64,000 nt of DNA from CAWCGU01 sp963795195 (GTDB lineage: Bacteria; Actinomycetota; Thermoleophilia; Solirubrobacterales; 70-9). The notes below the pieces were generated by a model. The model was not told the DNA's origin. It saw nothing but the letters and a program-made list of their open reading frames with translations, and ran no database searches. Positions 1-8,735 of the stretch are shown piece after piece (position 1 is the first letter of the stretch; the number at the start of each line of letters is the position of its first letter). The stretch covers positions 2,790,001-2,854,000 of the forward strand of contig CAWCGU010000006.1 of the NCBI GenBank assembly GCA_963795195.1. Reading direction: 5' to 3'. A program made the position numbers and the translations under genes.

Positions 1-216
1 GACGAGCGCGAACAAAACGAGGGCGATGACGGCAGTGCGGAGCTTCAACGGGACGGGCACTATCGCAGTCGGCCTGGGACCAACCCCTTTGCGCTGATCG
101 GGACCGCCGCCATCACGACCTGGTCTACGACGCGACGGGTGTTCCACTTCTACGACGTTCGCAACCCGGCGCCGGATGTGCCGTACGCCCAGAGGTATGA
201 CTGCACCAACCCCTAG
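1..216 (+). CDS. C-terminal fragment of an unidentified protein (5' end outside window)
   Basis: The frame starting at base 1 is open without interruption to the TAG at 214-216, giving a 71-residue C-terminal fragment that ends DVPYAQRYDCTNP. Third codon positions are strongly G/C, as in the certain genes of this window, which supports real coding. There is no start codon, so the gene begins upstream of the window. I recognise no domain. The gene is convergent with the repeat protein at 332-1300 and is followed by a clear hairpin terminator at 282-309. Confidence 0.5.
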   Translation, partial: DEREQNEGDDGSAELQRDGHYRSRPGTNPFALIGTAAITTWSTTRRVFHFYDVRNPAPDVPYAQRYDCTNP

Positions 217-281
217 GCCGAGCCGTAGCGCCGCGTCACCTGACCGACAACCCGGAGAGGGTGCTTCGCCGTATCGAACGA

Positions 282-309
282 AAAGGGACGGCCCTCAAGC
301 CGTCCCTTT
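282..309. terminator. Intrinsic terminator between convergent genes
   Basis: A perfect 10-bp inverted repeat (AAAGGGACGG / CCGTCCCTTT) flanks an 8-base loop. Read on the minus strand the stem ends in a short T-run followed by TCG, so it resembles a rho-independent terminator for the minus-strand gene ending at 332. It may also stop the plus-strand gene ending at 216. Confidence 0.75.
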
Positions 310-331
310 CGCCCGAACCGATGTCCGATGC

Positions 332-1300
332 CTACTCAGGCACCGACAGAACCGTCAAGTCGCCACCTTCAAAGATGGCGGGGTTGGCGAGGGCGCTGCA
401 AAAAATCCGGACCGGGTGAGTCCCCGAGACGGAGTTGTTGGCGAAGCCGACAACGGGCAGCTGGATTTCCTGATTTGCGGCGGTGAACTCCGCTCGGGCG
501 GTGCTGCCGACGGCCGTGAAGCCGTCGCCGGTGTCGATCTCACCCTGGCAGTGGACTGCTCCGCCGGTCGAACCGGACACCTGAACGCTGGCGTTGATCA
601 GCGCGTCGGCGGGACCGGCGTTCCCTGCGAACTGCGCTGAACTGAGGACGGACTCCGGGCTACCGACCACCAACGCATTCTGGTTGAAATCCGAATCGGA
701 GCTGGCTTCGCTGGCCGTCCGTGCGCGGTTGCTGCCCTGTAGAGTTGCCGAGTCGGGAACTTGGCCCAGCGTCGACTCGTTGATGTCGGCGCCGGTGAGC
801 GAGTTGTCTCCGATTTGCGTACCGGTCAAGCTCCCGACCTGGATGTCCTCCGCGGCGATTCCGTTATTTGCGATGTCGTTGAAATCGATCGTGCCGTCGA
901 GGATCTCAGCAGCGGAGACGGAGTTCGCTGCGAGCAGCGGGTTCGGGTAGCTCCCGGTGAGGTCGCCTCCCGCCGGGCCGCTGGGCGGCAGCGAAGCCGG
1001 CGCGCCCGGAAGATCCAGCGTCGACTCGTTGACGTCCTGGCCGGTCAAGCTGTCGTTTGCGACGTCAGCGCCGGTGAGCGAGCTGTCGCTGACGTCGCCT
1101 CCCGTCAGCGCTCCGTCCTTGACGTCGACCGACCTGACGGCGTTGTTCTTGATCGATCGCGAATTGACCTGGTTCGCCGCGATGGCGGCGTAAGCGGTGC
1201 CTCCACCGACCACCGCAAAGAAGCACAGCGTTGACATCACGTTTGCGTAAGTGAGGTGTGTGCGCAGGCGCGCAGCCTTCGGGCTGAACTGAGTGAGCAT
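332..1300 (-). CDS. Secreted SLTGADV-repeat protein
   Basis: Predicted 322-residue exported protein of unknown function. A hydrophobic segment near residues 21-40 ends in GGGTAYAA, a likely signal peptide or anchor. It is followed by repeats of the type SLTGADV / SLTGQDV / SLTGTQI interspersed with NDS, NES and DNS, and then a beta-rich C-terminal region containing two cysteines. This architecture is familiar from uncharacterised exoproteins of Thermoleophilia and other actinobacteria (family knowledge). I chose the ATG at 1298-1300 because a GGGGAGACGG purine stretch lies directly upstream and because the signal peptide begins there. The open frame extends further upstream to 1735 but that part does not look like this family. 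Confidence 0.75.
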   Translation of the reverse strand: MLTQFSPKAARLRTHLTYANVMSTLCFFAVVGGGTAYAAIAANQVNSRSIKNNAVRSVDVKDGALTGGDVSDSSLTGADVANDSLTGQDVNESTLDLPGAPASLPPSGPAGGDLTGSYPNPLLAANSVSAAEILDGTIDFNDIANNGIAAEDIQVGSLTGTQIGDNSLTGADINESTLGQVPDSATLQGSNRARTASEASSDSDFNQNALVVGSPESVLSSAQFAGNAGPADALINASVQVSGSTGGAVHCQGEIDTGDGFTAVGSTARAEFTAANQEIQLPVVGFANNSVSGTHPVRIFCSALANPAIFEGGDLTVLSVPE

Positions 1301-1414
1301 CCGTCTCCCCTTCCCCTTCGGTTTGAATTGCGGGGCGACGCTATCTGGAAACCGGCACGGTGTCAACCTGAGAGCGGGAGCGGCCGTGTTCGTCGGGGCT
1401 GCCGCCGCTCCGAG

Positions 1415-1918
1415 TTCGAACCGCATTGGGGCAGGCGTCGGGTCGACGTTCCCGGCCGCGTCGTCGCTCGAACCCGGGCCCGTGCCTGCCACGGGCAAGC
1501 CTGGCGAATCGGCGCGGTGACGCACGGGGCCGGATCGCTTCCTGGATCGAGCGTGACAATCGTGGTCTCCCCGTGCCTGACGCCCTGTCGCTGCCGGCCA
1601 CTGGCCCGTGATCGGGCTTCCGCGAAAGCGGACAAGGGCGCGAATGCGGGCTTCCCCACGATCAGCGGTGCCTACAATCTGGTCGATCGCGACAACCACC
1701 TGATCGTCGCTCGCGCGCGGCGAATCGATATCCACGGTGACTCCGTCGAGGGCGATCGCTTCTCCCCGATAGCTCGGCTCGGGCGCCTCGAGCTTCCTGC
1801 AAGGGCTCTCTGCCGGCCCCAGGATCAGATCGACGAGCGGCGCGAGCGTCTTCGTCGTCGTTAACGTGGTCGGATCGAAGAACGAGCCGGTCGACGAAGC
1901 AGTCCCCCTTATCGCGCG
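1415..1918 (-). pseudogene. Possible decayed exoprotein gene in the 1301-1941 gap
   Basis: No intact gene is convincing between 1301 and 1941. On the minus strand, 1918 to about 1600 reads as plausible protein (for example EPSYRGEAIALDGVTVDID) but has no start codon and runs into low-quality sequence. Residues encoded at 1465-1415 read DDAAGNVDPTPAPMRFEL, which resembles the AGNVDPTPA end of the Ig-like domain seen in other secreted proteins here. The frame between these parts looks broken. I interpret this as remnants of one or two secreted-protein genes. The antisense frame is also open, so the evidence is weak. Confidence 0.22.
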
Positions 1919-1941
1919 CCGGCGTTCGGACCCCGCGGGCG

Positions 1942-3183
1942 ATGAAGCGCGTCGATCGGGTCGCGGAGTACCTGCGGACCAGCCTCTGGGTGGTGCCGGC
2001 GTTCGGCGTGGCGGCGGCCGTGGCGGCGGCCCTTGGAGTGGTCGCTGTCGATGACGCGACCGGCGCCGAGCTCGGATTCGGCGGAGGTGCGGAGACCGCT
2101 CGCAGCATCCTTTCCACGATCGCGGCGGCGATGATCACGTTCACGGGGCTCGTCTTCAGCATCACGATCGTCGCGCTTCAGCTCGCGAGCGGTCAGTTCT
2201 CCCCGAGGGTGATGCGAACGTTCCTCCGTGACACAACCAGCAAGATCGCTCTGGCGACGTTCGTCGCCACCTTCACCTTCTCGCTCACCGTCCTGCGGGC
2301 CGTGCACGTCGATGCCGTGCCCGGAATCTCGGTCAGTGTCGCGATCGTCCTGGTTTTCGCGAGTGTCGCGGTGTTCATCCACTACATCGACCACACCGCT
2401 CACGCGATCCGCGCCGCTGCGATCATCGAATCGGTCGCCGAAGAGACGCGCGCCGCTCTGGAGCGGCTTTATCCGAAAGAGGCGCCCCCCGCTTTGCCCG
2501 AACCCGAGCTGCGAGATGATGCGGCGCTTGTGCTCAGCGGGCGTCCGCCAGGAGTGATGACCGGGTATGACTCGGAGCGGATGCTGGCGCTGGCATCGGA
2601 GGCCGACGCCGTCGTCGTGCTCCGCGCCGGCGTTGGCGACTTCGTCCCCGAGGATGCTCCGCTGCTCGATCTCCACGGCGCCGACCCGGGGCGCTATGAC
2701 GTTGCAGCGTGCGTGTCGCTCGGCCAGGAGCGAACGATGCAGCAGGACGTGGCCTTCGGTATTCGCCAGCTCGCCGATCTCGCCACGAAGGCGCTGTCTC
2801 CAGGGATCAACGACCCGACCACCGCCGTGCAGGCCATGGACCAGATTCACGACCTGCTGCGAAGACTCGCCGTTCGGCCGATGCGGCCCGGTCGTATCGC
2901 TGATGAGTCCGGGACGGTGCGGGTCGTCTTCCCGAGCATGGAGTGGGATGACTTCGTATCACTTGCATTTGACGAGATCCGGATCTACGGAGCGGGTTCG
3001 CTGCAGGTCCTGCGCCGTCTGCACGGCACGCTCGAGGATCTCACCGACATCGTCGCGGACGAACGGCTTGCGCCGCTGCGTGACCAGCTGGATCTGCTCC
3101 GCTCGGCTGCCGAGCGCGAGTTTCCTGATGAACGCGACCGGCGTTTCGCGGCGCACTCGGACGCCCAGGGCCTCGGTTCCTGA
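1942..3183 (+). CDS. DUF2254 family membrane protein
   Basis: A 413-residue integral membrane protein matching the DUF2254 family. It has hydrophobic segments near residues 17-36, 56-82, 102-121 and 130-149, and the family-typical stretch ALQLASGQFSPRVMRTFLRD just after the second segment. The C-terminal half is soluble and contains the conserved DLATKALSPGINDPTTAVQ region. The biochemical function of the family is not established. The ATG at 1942 has only a weak purine stretch upstream. It is convergent with the phosphatase gene at 3291; the 107 bases between them show no strong terminator. Confidence 0.85.
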   Translation: MKRVDRVAEYLRTSLWVVPAFGVAAAVAAALGVVAVDDATGAELGFGGGAETARSILSTIAAAMITFTGLVFSITIVALQLASGQFSPRVMRTFLRDTTSKIALATFVATFTFSLTVLRAVHVDAVPGISVSVAIVLVFASVAVFIHYIDHTAHAIRAAAIIESVAEETRAALERLYPKEAPPALPEPELRDDAALVLSGRPPGVMTGYDSERMLALASEADAVVVLRAGVGDFVPEDAPLLDLHGADPGRYDVAACVSLGQERTMQQDVAFGIRQLADLATKALSPGINDPTTAVQAMDQIHDLLRRLAVRPMRPGRIADESGTVRVVFPSMEWDDFVSLAFDEIRIYGAGSLQVLRRLHGTLEDLTDIVADERLAPLRDQLDLLRSAAEREFPDERDRRFAAHSDAQGLGS

Positions 3184-3290
3184 GGTGCAGCCTCGACCGT
3201 TTGTACGCTTGGCCGCGTCCCGCCGGCAGTGGCCGAGCACGACACTTCGACCGGCTCGCCGGACCGGCCAGGTGGTGGTCCGCGGTCAGG

Positions 3291-4424
3291 TCAGGATTCA
3301 GCGCTTCGCACCACCAGCAGGCAGACATCATCGGAGTGCTCCCGTTCGTGGAGAGCGTTCATCAGGTCGTGCGCAAGCTCGGCCGTGCTCATTTTGCGAG
3401 CGCTCTCCGCCGCTGCCAGCAGCATCTCCATCCCGATGTCGATTCCGCGATCACGGCGCTCGACCAAGCCATCGGTATAGAGGACGAGCGTCGACCCCGG
3501 AGGGAGGGCATAGCTTCCCTCGTCTCGCGAGAAAACGCCCGCCGCCGCTGCAGCGATCGGCAGCGAGCGTCCCTCCCAGAGGAACTCGGGCTTTCCACCG
3601 GGGCAAATCAGCAGTGGCGGCGGGTGGCCCGCGCAGCTATAGCGGAGCTCGCGGGCTCGTCGGTCCAGCTGTGCGCAGACCAGGGTCGCCACTTTGCCCA
3701 CGTGGTGGCGTTCGGCGTACTCGTCGAGAGCGGTGAGCACGCCAGCAGGAGAGAGGCCGGTTGCGGCAAACGCACGTACCGCGCTGCGCAGCTGAGCCAT
3801 CTGGACTGCGGCTCCGATTCCGCGGCCGACGACATCCCCGACCACGACGACCGCACCTCCGTCGGCAGTCGGGCAGAAGAGGTCGTACCAGTCGCCGCCG
3901 ACTTCAACATCTCTGCTGCCGGAGCGATAGACCACCTCGACCTCAAGACCCGACACCTCCGGCAGCGCGTTTGAAAGCAGGCCTCGCTGGAGTTGCGCGG
4001 CAATTTCGTGCTCCGCGCGCTGAGCTTCGAGCAGCTCCCTCTCGTAGCGGCGCCGGTCGGAGGCGTCGAAGACCGTGGTTCGGATCACGCTGGGCTGGCC
4101 GTCCGCGTCGCAGTGCAGGACCGAGTTGACCAGCGTCGGCAGGCGACTGCCGTCGGCCCGAACGATCTCAACTGCGATTTCTCGCACCTCGCCCTGCATT
4201 CGCAGAAGTGGGGCGTAGTGCGTCTCGTGATAGATCCGGCCACCTGCATTGAGCAGGTCTCGGAACCTCTTGTGGCCGATCAGATCCTCGCGCCGGAGCC
4301 CCGTCCAGCGCTCGAATGTCCGGTTGACCCGGAGGATCGTGCCATCGGGGCGGGTCGAGAGGTAGCCGCAGGGTGCGTTCTCGTAGAGGTCGTCGGCGCT
4401 CTCGACCGGAACCCCGCCGCTCAC
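3291..4424 (-). CDS. PAS-PP2C (SpoIIE-type) serine phosphatase, RsbP-like
   Basis: A 377-residue protein with an N-terminal PAS domain (about residues 8-125; YENAPCGYLSTRPDGTIL then ERWTGLRREDLIGH), a coiled linker, and a C-terminal SpoIIE/PP2C phosphatase domain. Metal-binding motifs are present: VGGDWYD (about 175-181), VGDVVGRG (about 195-202) and YTDGLVE (about 316-322). In Bacillus, RsbP of this architecture dephosphorylates the anti-anti-sigma factor RsbV and activates sigma-B under energy stress. The start is the GTG at 4424, inside a GTGA overlap with the stop of the upstream hydrolase, so translation is probably coupled. No RsbV, RsbW or sigma factor gene is nearby, so the target is unknown. 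Confidence 0.85.
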   Translation of the reverse strand: MSGGVPVESADDLYENAPCGYLSTRPDGTILRVNRTFERWTGLRREDLIGHKRFRDLLNAGGRIYHETHYAPLLRMQGEVREIAVEIVRADGSRLPTLVNSVLHCDADGQPSVIRTTVFDASDRRRYERELLEAQRAEHEIAAQLQRGLLSNALPEVSGLEVEVVYRSGSRDVEVGGDWYDLFCPTADGGAVVVVGDVVGRGIGAAVQMAQLRSAVRAFAATGLSPAGVLTALDEYAERHHVGKVATLVCAQLDRRARELRYSCAGHPPPLLICPGGKPEFLWEGRSLPIAAAAAGVFSRDEGSYALPPGSTLVLYTDGLVERRDRGIDIGMEMLLAAAESARKMSTAELAHDLMNALHEREHSDDVCLLVVRSAES

Positions 4425-5218
4425 GCGGCGAGGAAGGACTCGATGGCGGCGATTGTCTCGGCGGGCGCGCTCAGATTCGGGCAGTGACCGGTGGCCTCGA
4501 GCTGGAGCATCCGGCAGTTCGGCATCCGTTCCGTGACGAACTGCCCGACGCTCTCCGGTGCGATCACGTCCTCGGAGCACTGCATCACGAGGCTCGGGGT
4601 CGTGACTCGCTCGAGGTCGTTGCGGTTGTCAGATAGGAAAGTCACGCGGGCAAAGTGGGCAGCGATCCTCGGGTCGGCCCGGCAAAATGTGTTCGTAAGC
4701 TCCTCGCCGAGCTCCGGCCGATCGGGGTTGCCGATGATCACCGGCGCCATCGACCGCGACCACCCCAGGTAGTTGCTCTCGAGCGATTCCAGAAGCTCGT
4801 GGATGTCCTGCTCGCTGAACCCACCGGTGTATCCGTCGTCGTCGATGTAGCGCGGAGAGGGCCCGATCATTACCAGCCGTGCGAAACGGTCGGGTTCGGC
4901 CGCGGCGGCGAGCGCGCCGATCATGGCGCTGACCGAGTGACCAACGAAAACCACCTCGGAGAGGCCGAGCTCCCGGCAGATCTCGAGCACGTCGCCGGCA
5001 TAGCCGTCAAGCGATGCATAGCGTTCCGGGTCGAACGCGCTCGAGTCCGATCCGCCGTTACCGAGATAATCGAAAAGCACGATCCGGTAATCGTCGGTGA
5101 ACGCCGGCCAGACGTGTCGCCACATGTTCTGGTCGCAACCGAACCCATGCGCGAAGAGCAGCGGAGGACCCGAGGAGTTGCCACGCTCGGTCACGTTATG
5201 GCGCTCCAGCACGCTCAC
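4421..5218 (-). CDS. rsbQ: Alpha/beta hydrolase, RsbQ-like energy-stress regulator
   Basis: A 265-residue alpha/beta hydrolase with unusually close resemblance to Bacillus RsbQ across its whole length: FAHGFGCDQNMW, FDYLGNGGSD, VFVGHSVSAMIG, VMIGPSPRYI, the NYLGW segment, and ATGHCPNLS near the end. The catalytic triad is Ser95, Asp217 and His245. In Bacillus, RsbQ is the required partner of the PAS-phosphatase RsbP and is thought to deliver a small hydrophobic ligand to its PAS domain; an RsbQ/KAI2-type fold is known. The gene directly precedes and overlaps the PAS-PP2C gene by 4 bases, exactly the partner expected. Start is GTG at 5218; the promoter should lie in the 101-base divergent gap to 5320. 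Confidence 0.85.
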   Translation of the reverse strand: MSVLERHNVTERGNSSGPPLLFAHGFGCDQNMWRHVWPAFTDDYRIVLFDYLGNGGSDSSAFDPERYASLDGYAGDVLEICRELGLSEVVFVGHSVSAMIGALAAAAEPDRFARLVMIGPSPRYIDDDGYTGGFSEQDIHELLESLESNYLGWSRSMAPVIIGNPDRPELGEELTNTFCRADPRIAAHFARVTFLSDNRNDLERVTTPSLVMQCSEDVIAPESVGQFVTERMPNCRMLQLEATGHCPNLSAPAETIAAIESFLAA

Positions 5219-5319
5219 GGGATCGACTGCTCGGCGTCGAAAAGCTCCTGCTTCACGTGCGACAGAGTATTGCGGGACGGTATGAGCGCAACCCTGGGCT
5301 ATCTTGAGGTCTCTCCGAA

Positions 5320-6249
5320 ATGACCGACGTTGACTCCACGGGCGAGCGCGCCTCAGTCTTGCTCACCGGGGCGTCTGGATTCGTCGGAGGCGCGCTCTTG
5401 CCGGCGCTGGTCGAACTCAACGGTTTGCGGTGCTTGGTGCGCGATGCCAGTCGCCTGGCGGACGGCCACCGCTCTTTGGCCGTCGAGGCAGATCTCAGTG
5501 ACGCGGAATCACTCATTCCTGCGTTGGAGGGGATGGACGAGGTCTATTACCTGGTCCATTCGATGGAACCGGGCGGGAAGGAGAGCTTTTCAGACCGCGA
5601 TCGAGTGGCGGCCGAGAATTACGTGCGGATGGCACAGCAGGCGGGCGTGCGCCGCACGATTTATCTCGGCGGGGTTGGCGCCGACGAGGACGAGAGCGAG
5701 CACCTGACGTCGCGCCGTGAGGTCGAAGAGCTGCTCACGGAGGCGAGCCCTGAGTTCGTCGGATTGCGCGCGTCGATGATTGTCGGCGCGAACAGCGCCT
5801 CGTTCGGGACTCTGGTTCGGATCGTAAGCCGCATGCCGATCCTCGCTCTGCCGGATTGGCGAACCCGAAGCACTCAGCCCATTGCGATCGCCGATGTGGT
5901 GGCCTGCCTGGTGAAGGCACGCGATGTTGCGCCGGGTGTTTACGAGATCGCTGGCCCCGACCGCCTCACATTCGAGGAAATGACCAAGGTGATCGCAGAC
6001 CTGCTCGGAGATACGCACCGGTCGATTCCGCTGCCCTTCAGCAACGCCCGGCTGGAAGCCGCCGCCGCGGCGCTGGTGACTGGCGAAGACCGTGAGCTGC
6101 TTGAACCGCTGATGGCCGGTCTCAAAGGTGATTTGGTTGTGGAGCACAACCGTGTGGGCGACGTGTTCGAACTGACGCCGACGACGTTCGTTGAGGCGGC
6201 GCATGAGGCGATCACCGAGTTGGTGCAGGCCGACGGCGATAGCGCTTGA
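5320..6249 (+). CDS. NAD(P)-binding atypical SDR / epimerase-like protein
   Basis: A 309-residue protein with an N-terminal Rossmann motif TGASGFVGG at residues 16-24, a conserved YYLVHSM segment in the middle, and IYLGGVGAD. This pattern matches atypical short-chain dehydrogenase/NmrA-like proteins that bind NAD(P)H. There is no clear YxxxK catalytic pair, so it may act on an unknown substrate or as a sensor. It is transcribed divergently from the RsbQ-like gene, and the ATG at 5320 is preceded by GAGG about 13 bases upstream. The substrate cannot be told from the sequence. Confidence 0.75.
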   Translation: MTDVDSTGERASVLLTGASGFVGGALLPALVELNGLRCLVRDASRLADGHRSLAVEADLSDAESLIPALEGMDEVYYLVHSMEPGGKESFSDRDRVAAENYVRMAQQAGVRRTIYLGGVGADEDESEHLTSRREVEELLTEASPEFVGLRASMIVGANSASFGTLVRIVSRMPILALPDWRTRSTQPIAIADVVACLVKARDVAPGVYEIAGPDRLTFEEMTKVIADLLGDTHRSIPLPFSNARLEAAAAALVTGEDRELLEPLMAGLKGDLVVEHNRVGDVFELTPTTFVEAAHEAITELVQADGDSA

Positions 6250-6288
6250 CGCGACGTCGCCGGCGTCGTCGTTCACTGCCTGGACCGG

Positions 6289-8157
6289 ATGGGTTCCTCG
6301 ACCCAGGTGAGGCGAGGCCAAGCTCAGAATGGGGGTCCGTGCGAGGAGCGGCTCCTGGCAACCTCAGTATTGTTCTCCCCCGTGCGGTGGGTCAGGTGGG
6401 TGCTTGGGGTTGGGTTGGTGCTGAATGTCCTCTGGGCACCGGCAGCAATCGCCGACGACTTCGTGCCGACGTCAGACGTTTTCGCGCGCGTCAACGCGAT
6501 GCGGGCCGAGTGGGGCATGCCGCCGGTCGAGAACGATCCCGAGATGACGCAGGGCTGCCGTAGCCACGTCGACTACCTCCACCTCAACGGCACCGGTGAA
6601 TTTCACTACGAGGACCCGAACAAGCCCGGCTACACCGAGCTCGGCAACAAGGCGGCACAACGGTCCAATGGCGGCTTCGATTTCTTCGCCGAGGAGTCGC
6701 CGTCCTTCTACAGCGCCCCGGCGCACCGCTTCGGGTTCCTCGATCCCCGTCCGCTTACGGCCGGACTCGCGCAGCGTCGCAACGGCAACATCAGCTTCAC
6801 CTGCCAGTGGTACTCGGGTTTCGATGACGAGGACCGCCGGGTTGTGCGCGCGGCGCCCAACGCTCGGGCCTGGACCGTCCCCAACGACGGCGCCACCGGC
6901 GTGCCGACCTGGGAGCGGGCGTCGGAGTTGCCCCAGACCCCCGCTCACGACGTGGGCCTGGCGAGCGATCCCACCAAGCCGTACATAAGTGGCTACCAGG
7001 TCTTCCTCTACCACGACGATCTCCCCAACCCAGCGCAGCCCGAGTATCCCGTGGTGATGACGACCGTTTGCCGCAGCGCACTGCTCGGCCCGGGCGGACA
7101 GCATGTCGAGGCGCCGATCCTCGTGCGCGGCATCCTGGTGCCGGCGTCGCCCTACCTGCCGGGCGGGACGTACACGCCGATCGCGACCTACTCGACCGGA
7201 TCGGACGACAGGGCGAACCCGACGCAGACGAGCTGCACCGAGACACAGCGGACCGCGTCCTCGTCGTTCACGACCGAAGCGCGCAAGCCGATCGAGGCAA
7301 TGCTCGGGCTCAGCGACATCTATTTCAAGGACGGCAAGGCGTTCTTCGACACCACGATCGACGAGGTTCTGCGCCTCGAGCAGGGTCAGATCCGCTACGA
7401 CTTCACAGGCGTCTACGACCCCTTCACGTACGTCTTGGACGATTGGTGGAAGGGCGGCCGCCCGCCCCAGGACCTGACCACGATCCAACCCGGCCAGACG
7501 CTGAGCGTAACCCTGACAAGCCCTCACGTCCGCCTCGGGCCCGCCTGCTGGAGTCCGATGACCGTGCAACGCGCATACACGCGGACGCAGGGCGGCTACT
7601 CGGCGACCCCGCAGACGTTCACAACCGAGAGCCCTGACCCATGCTCCTCTCCTCCCGAGCCGAAAGCCCCGGTGCCTGCTGGGGGCGCGCCGGGAAAGGT
7701 TGTGAGGATCGGCGGCCCCGGCGTCACCGACGCGACCTCGGTCATCTTCGGCCGCGTCCCGGCAACGGCTTGGCGGGTGCAGAACGAGTCACTGCTGGTC
7801 ACCGTCCCCGCGCGGGCGAAAAGCGGCCCGGTACGGGTCATTACACCGACCGGCAACGCGACCGCCACCACGAGATTCAACATCGCCAAGCGGGATACGG
7901 CCCCGCCCGATACGCGGATCGACCTGGCCCCCGAGCCGTCCGGAACCGCTCGTACGGCCCACGTCGTCTTTACCTCGACCGAGGGTGGCGGATCGTTCTT
8001 GTGCAGCCTCGACGGGGCGAAGGCGAGGCGGTGCAAGTCGCCGTGGGTCGGATCAAAGCTCAAGATCGGCAATCACAAGCTCCGGGTCTGGGCTCGTGAC
8101 AAGGCGGGCAACGTCGATCCAAGGCCCGCCATCGTCAGCTGGTCTATCTCCGCCTAG
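6289..8157 (+). CDS. Secreted CAP/SCP-domain protein with IPT and Ig-like C-terminal domains
   Basis: A 622-residue exoprotein. A hydrophobic signal segment (about residues 36-55, ending APAAIA) is followed by a CAP-like domain: VNAMRAEWGMPPVENDPEM, a cysteine, the SHVDYLHLNG helix and a HYEDP motif typical of bacterial SCP proteins. A long middle region has no recognised domain. Near 465-532 there is an IPT/TIG-like beta domain, and the last 90 residues form an Ig-like domain with two cysteines ending ARDKAGNVDPRPA, a signature shared with other exoproteins in this window. The function is probably extracellular; CAP domains bind lipids or polymers in other organisms. The exact start is uncertain; a GTG a few codons downstream is also possible. 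The 169 bases after the stop hold no gene or strong hairpin. Confidence 0.8.
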   Translation: MGSSTQVRRGQAQNGGPCEERLLATSVLFSPVRWVRWVLGVGLVLNVLWAPAAIADDFVPTSDVFARVNAMRAEWGMPPVENDPEMTQGCRSHVDYLHLNGTGEFHYEDPNKPGYTELGNKAAQRSNGGFDFFAEESPSFYSAPAHRFGFLDPRPLTAGLAQRRNGNISFTCQWYSGFDDEDRRVVRAAPNARAWTVPNDGATGVPTWERASELPQTPAHDVGLASDPTKPYISGYQVFLYHDDLPNPAQPEYPVVMTTVCRSALLGPGGQHVEAPILVRGILVPASPYLPGGTYTPIATYSTGSDDRANPTQTSCTETQRTASSSFTTEARKPIEAMLGLSDIYFKDGKAFFDTTIDEVLRLEQGQIRYDFTGVYDPFTYVLDDWWKGGRPPQDLTTIQPGQTLSVTLTSPHVRLGPACWSPMTVQRAYTRTQGGYSATPQTFTTESPDPCSSPPEPKAPVPAGGAPGKVVRIGGPGVTDATSVIFGRVPATAWRVQNESLLVTVPARAKSGPVRVITPTGNATATTRFNIAKRDTAPPDTRIDLAPEPSGTARTAHVVFTSTEGGGSFLCSLDGAKARRCKSPWVGSKLKIGNHKLRVWARDKAGNVDPRPAIVSWSISA

Positions 8158-8326
8158 AGACCGTTCTGGGCGGATTCCAAGCTGCGTCCGCGCCGGCGAG
8201 CCGCCTCCGCCTGCGAGAGCTCGCCGAAGTCAGTCATCCGCAGGGCCTCGCGGGTCCCGGCGGAGAGTCAAGCTCACCCGGAGCGTAGGGGAACGTGTCG
8301 AGCTGGGTCTCGGCGCGACCGCCGAG

Positions 8327-8728
8327 CTAACCAGCCCACCAGTCGCGCTGCCCCTCGACGTCTCCGCGCGGATCCTCGCCGAGATGTGGCGCGCCGATGA
8401 CGAGGATCTCAAGACCGTCCGGCCCGGCCTCGTAGCCGCGCCAGGTACCGGGCGGGACGCGCACCGCGTCCCACTGCCTGAGCTCTACGACCTCGTCATC
8501 GAGCTTCATCCGCCCACCTCCGCCCACGACCACGTACACCTCCTCCTGCTTTCTGTGCGTGTGGCCGTACGGGAATCGATAGCCGGGCGGGACGCGTTGG
8601 TAGCTCAGGCCGGATCTCTCGAGCCCGAGTGCTTTTGTGGCCAAACGGAACTCCAGGTCGGGCTCGCCGTCGAAACTTGGTCCGAGGTCCTCCAGGTCCT
8701 CGCTCAGGTTTGTGAGCGTGAACGGCAC
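8327..8728 (-). CDS. Cupin domain protein
   Basis: A 133-residue single-domain cupin. Metal-ligand motif 1 is visible as PYGHTHRKQEEVYVVVGG (His, His, Glu) and motif 2 as PPGTWRGYEAGPDGLEILV, although the usual motif-2 histidine is replaced. Small cupins of this kind are often metal-dependent sugar or amino-acid-derived enzymes or ligand sensors; the substrate is not predictable. The start is the GTG at 8728, only 7 bases after the stop of the upstream carboxypeptidase, so both genes are probably co-transcribed. Confidence 0.75.
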   Translation of the reverse strand: MPFTLTNLSEDLEDLGPSFDGEPDLEFRLATKALGLERSGLSYQRVPPGYRFPYGHTHRKQEEVYVVVGGGGRMKLDDEVVELRQWDAVRVPPGTWRGYEAGPDGLEILVIGAPHLGEDPRGDVEGQRDWWAG

Positions 8729-8735
8729 GGCCGCA

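Noticed and set aside
800..1150. Short repeated DNA motifs
   Set aside because: They encode the SLTGADV protein repeats, not a DNA-level element.
5218..5320. A 15-residue minus-strand upstream peptide ending at the RsbQ-like start
   Set aside because: A short frame (VKQELFDAEQSIP) ends in the GTGA of the hydrolase start, but there is no ribosome binding site evidence and such short frames arise by chance.
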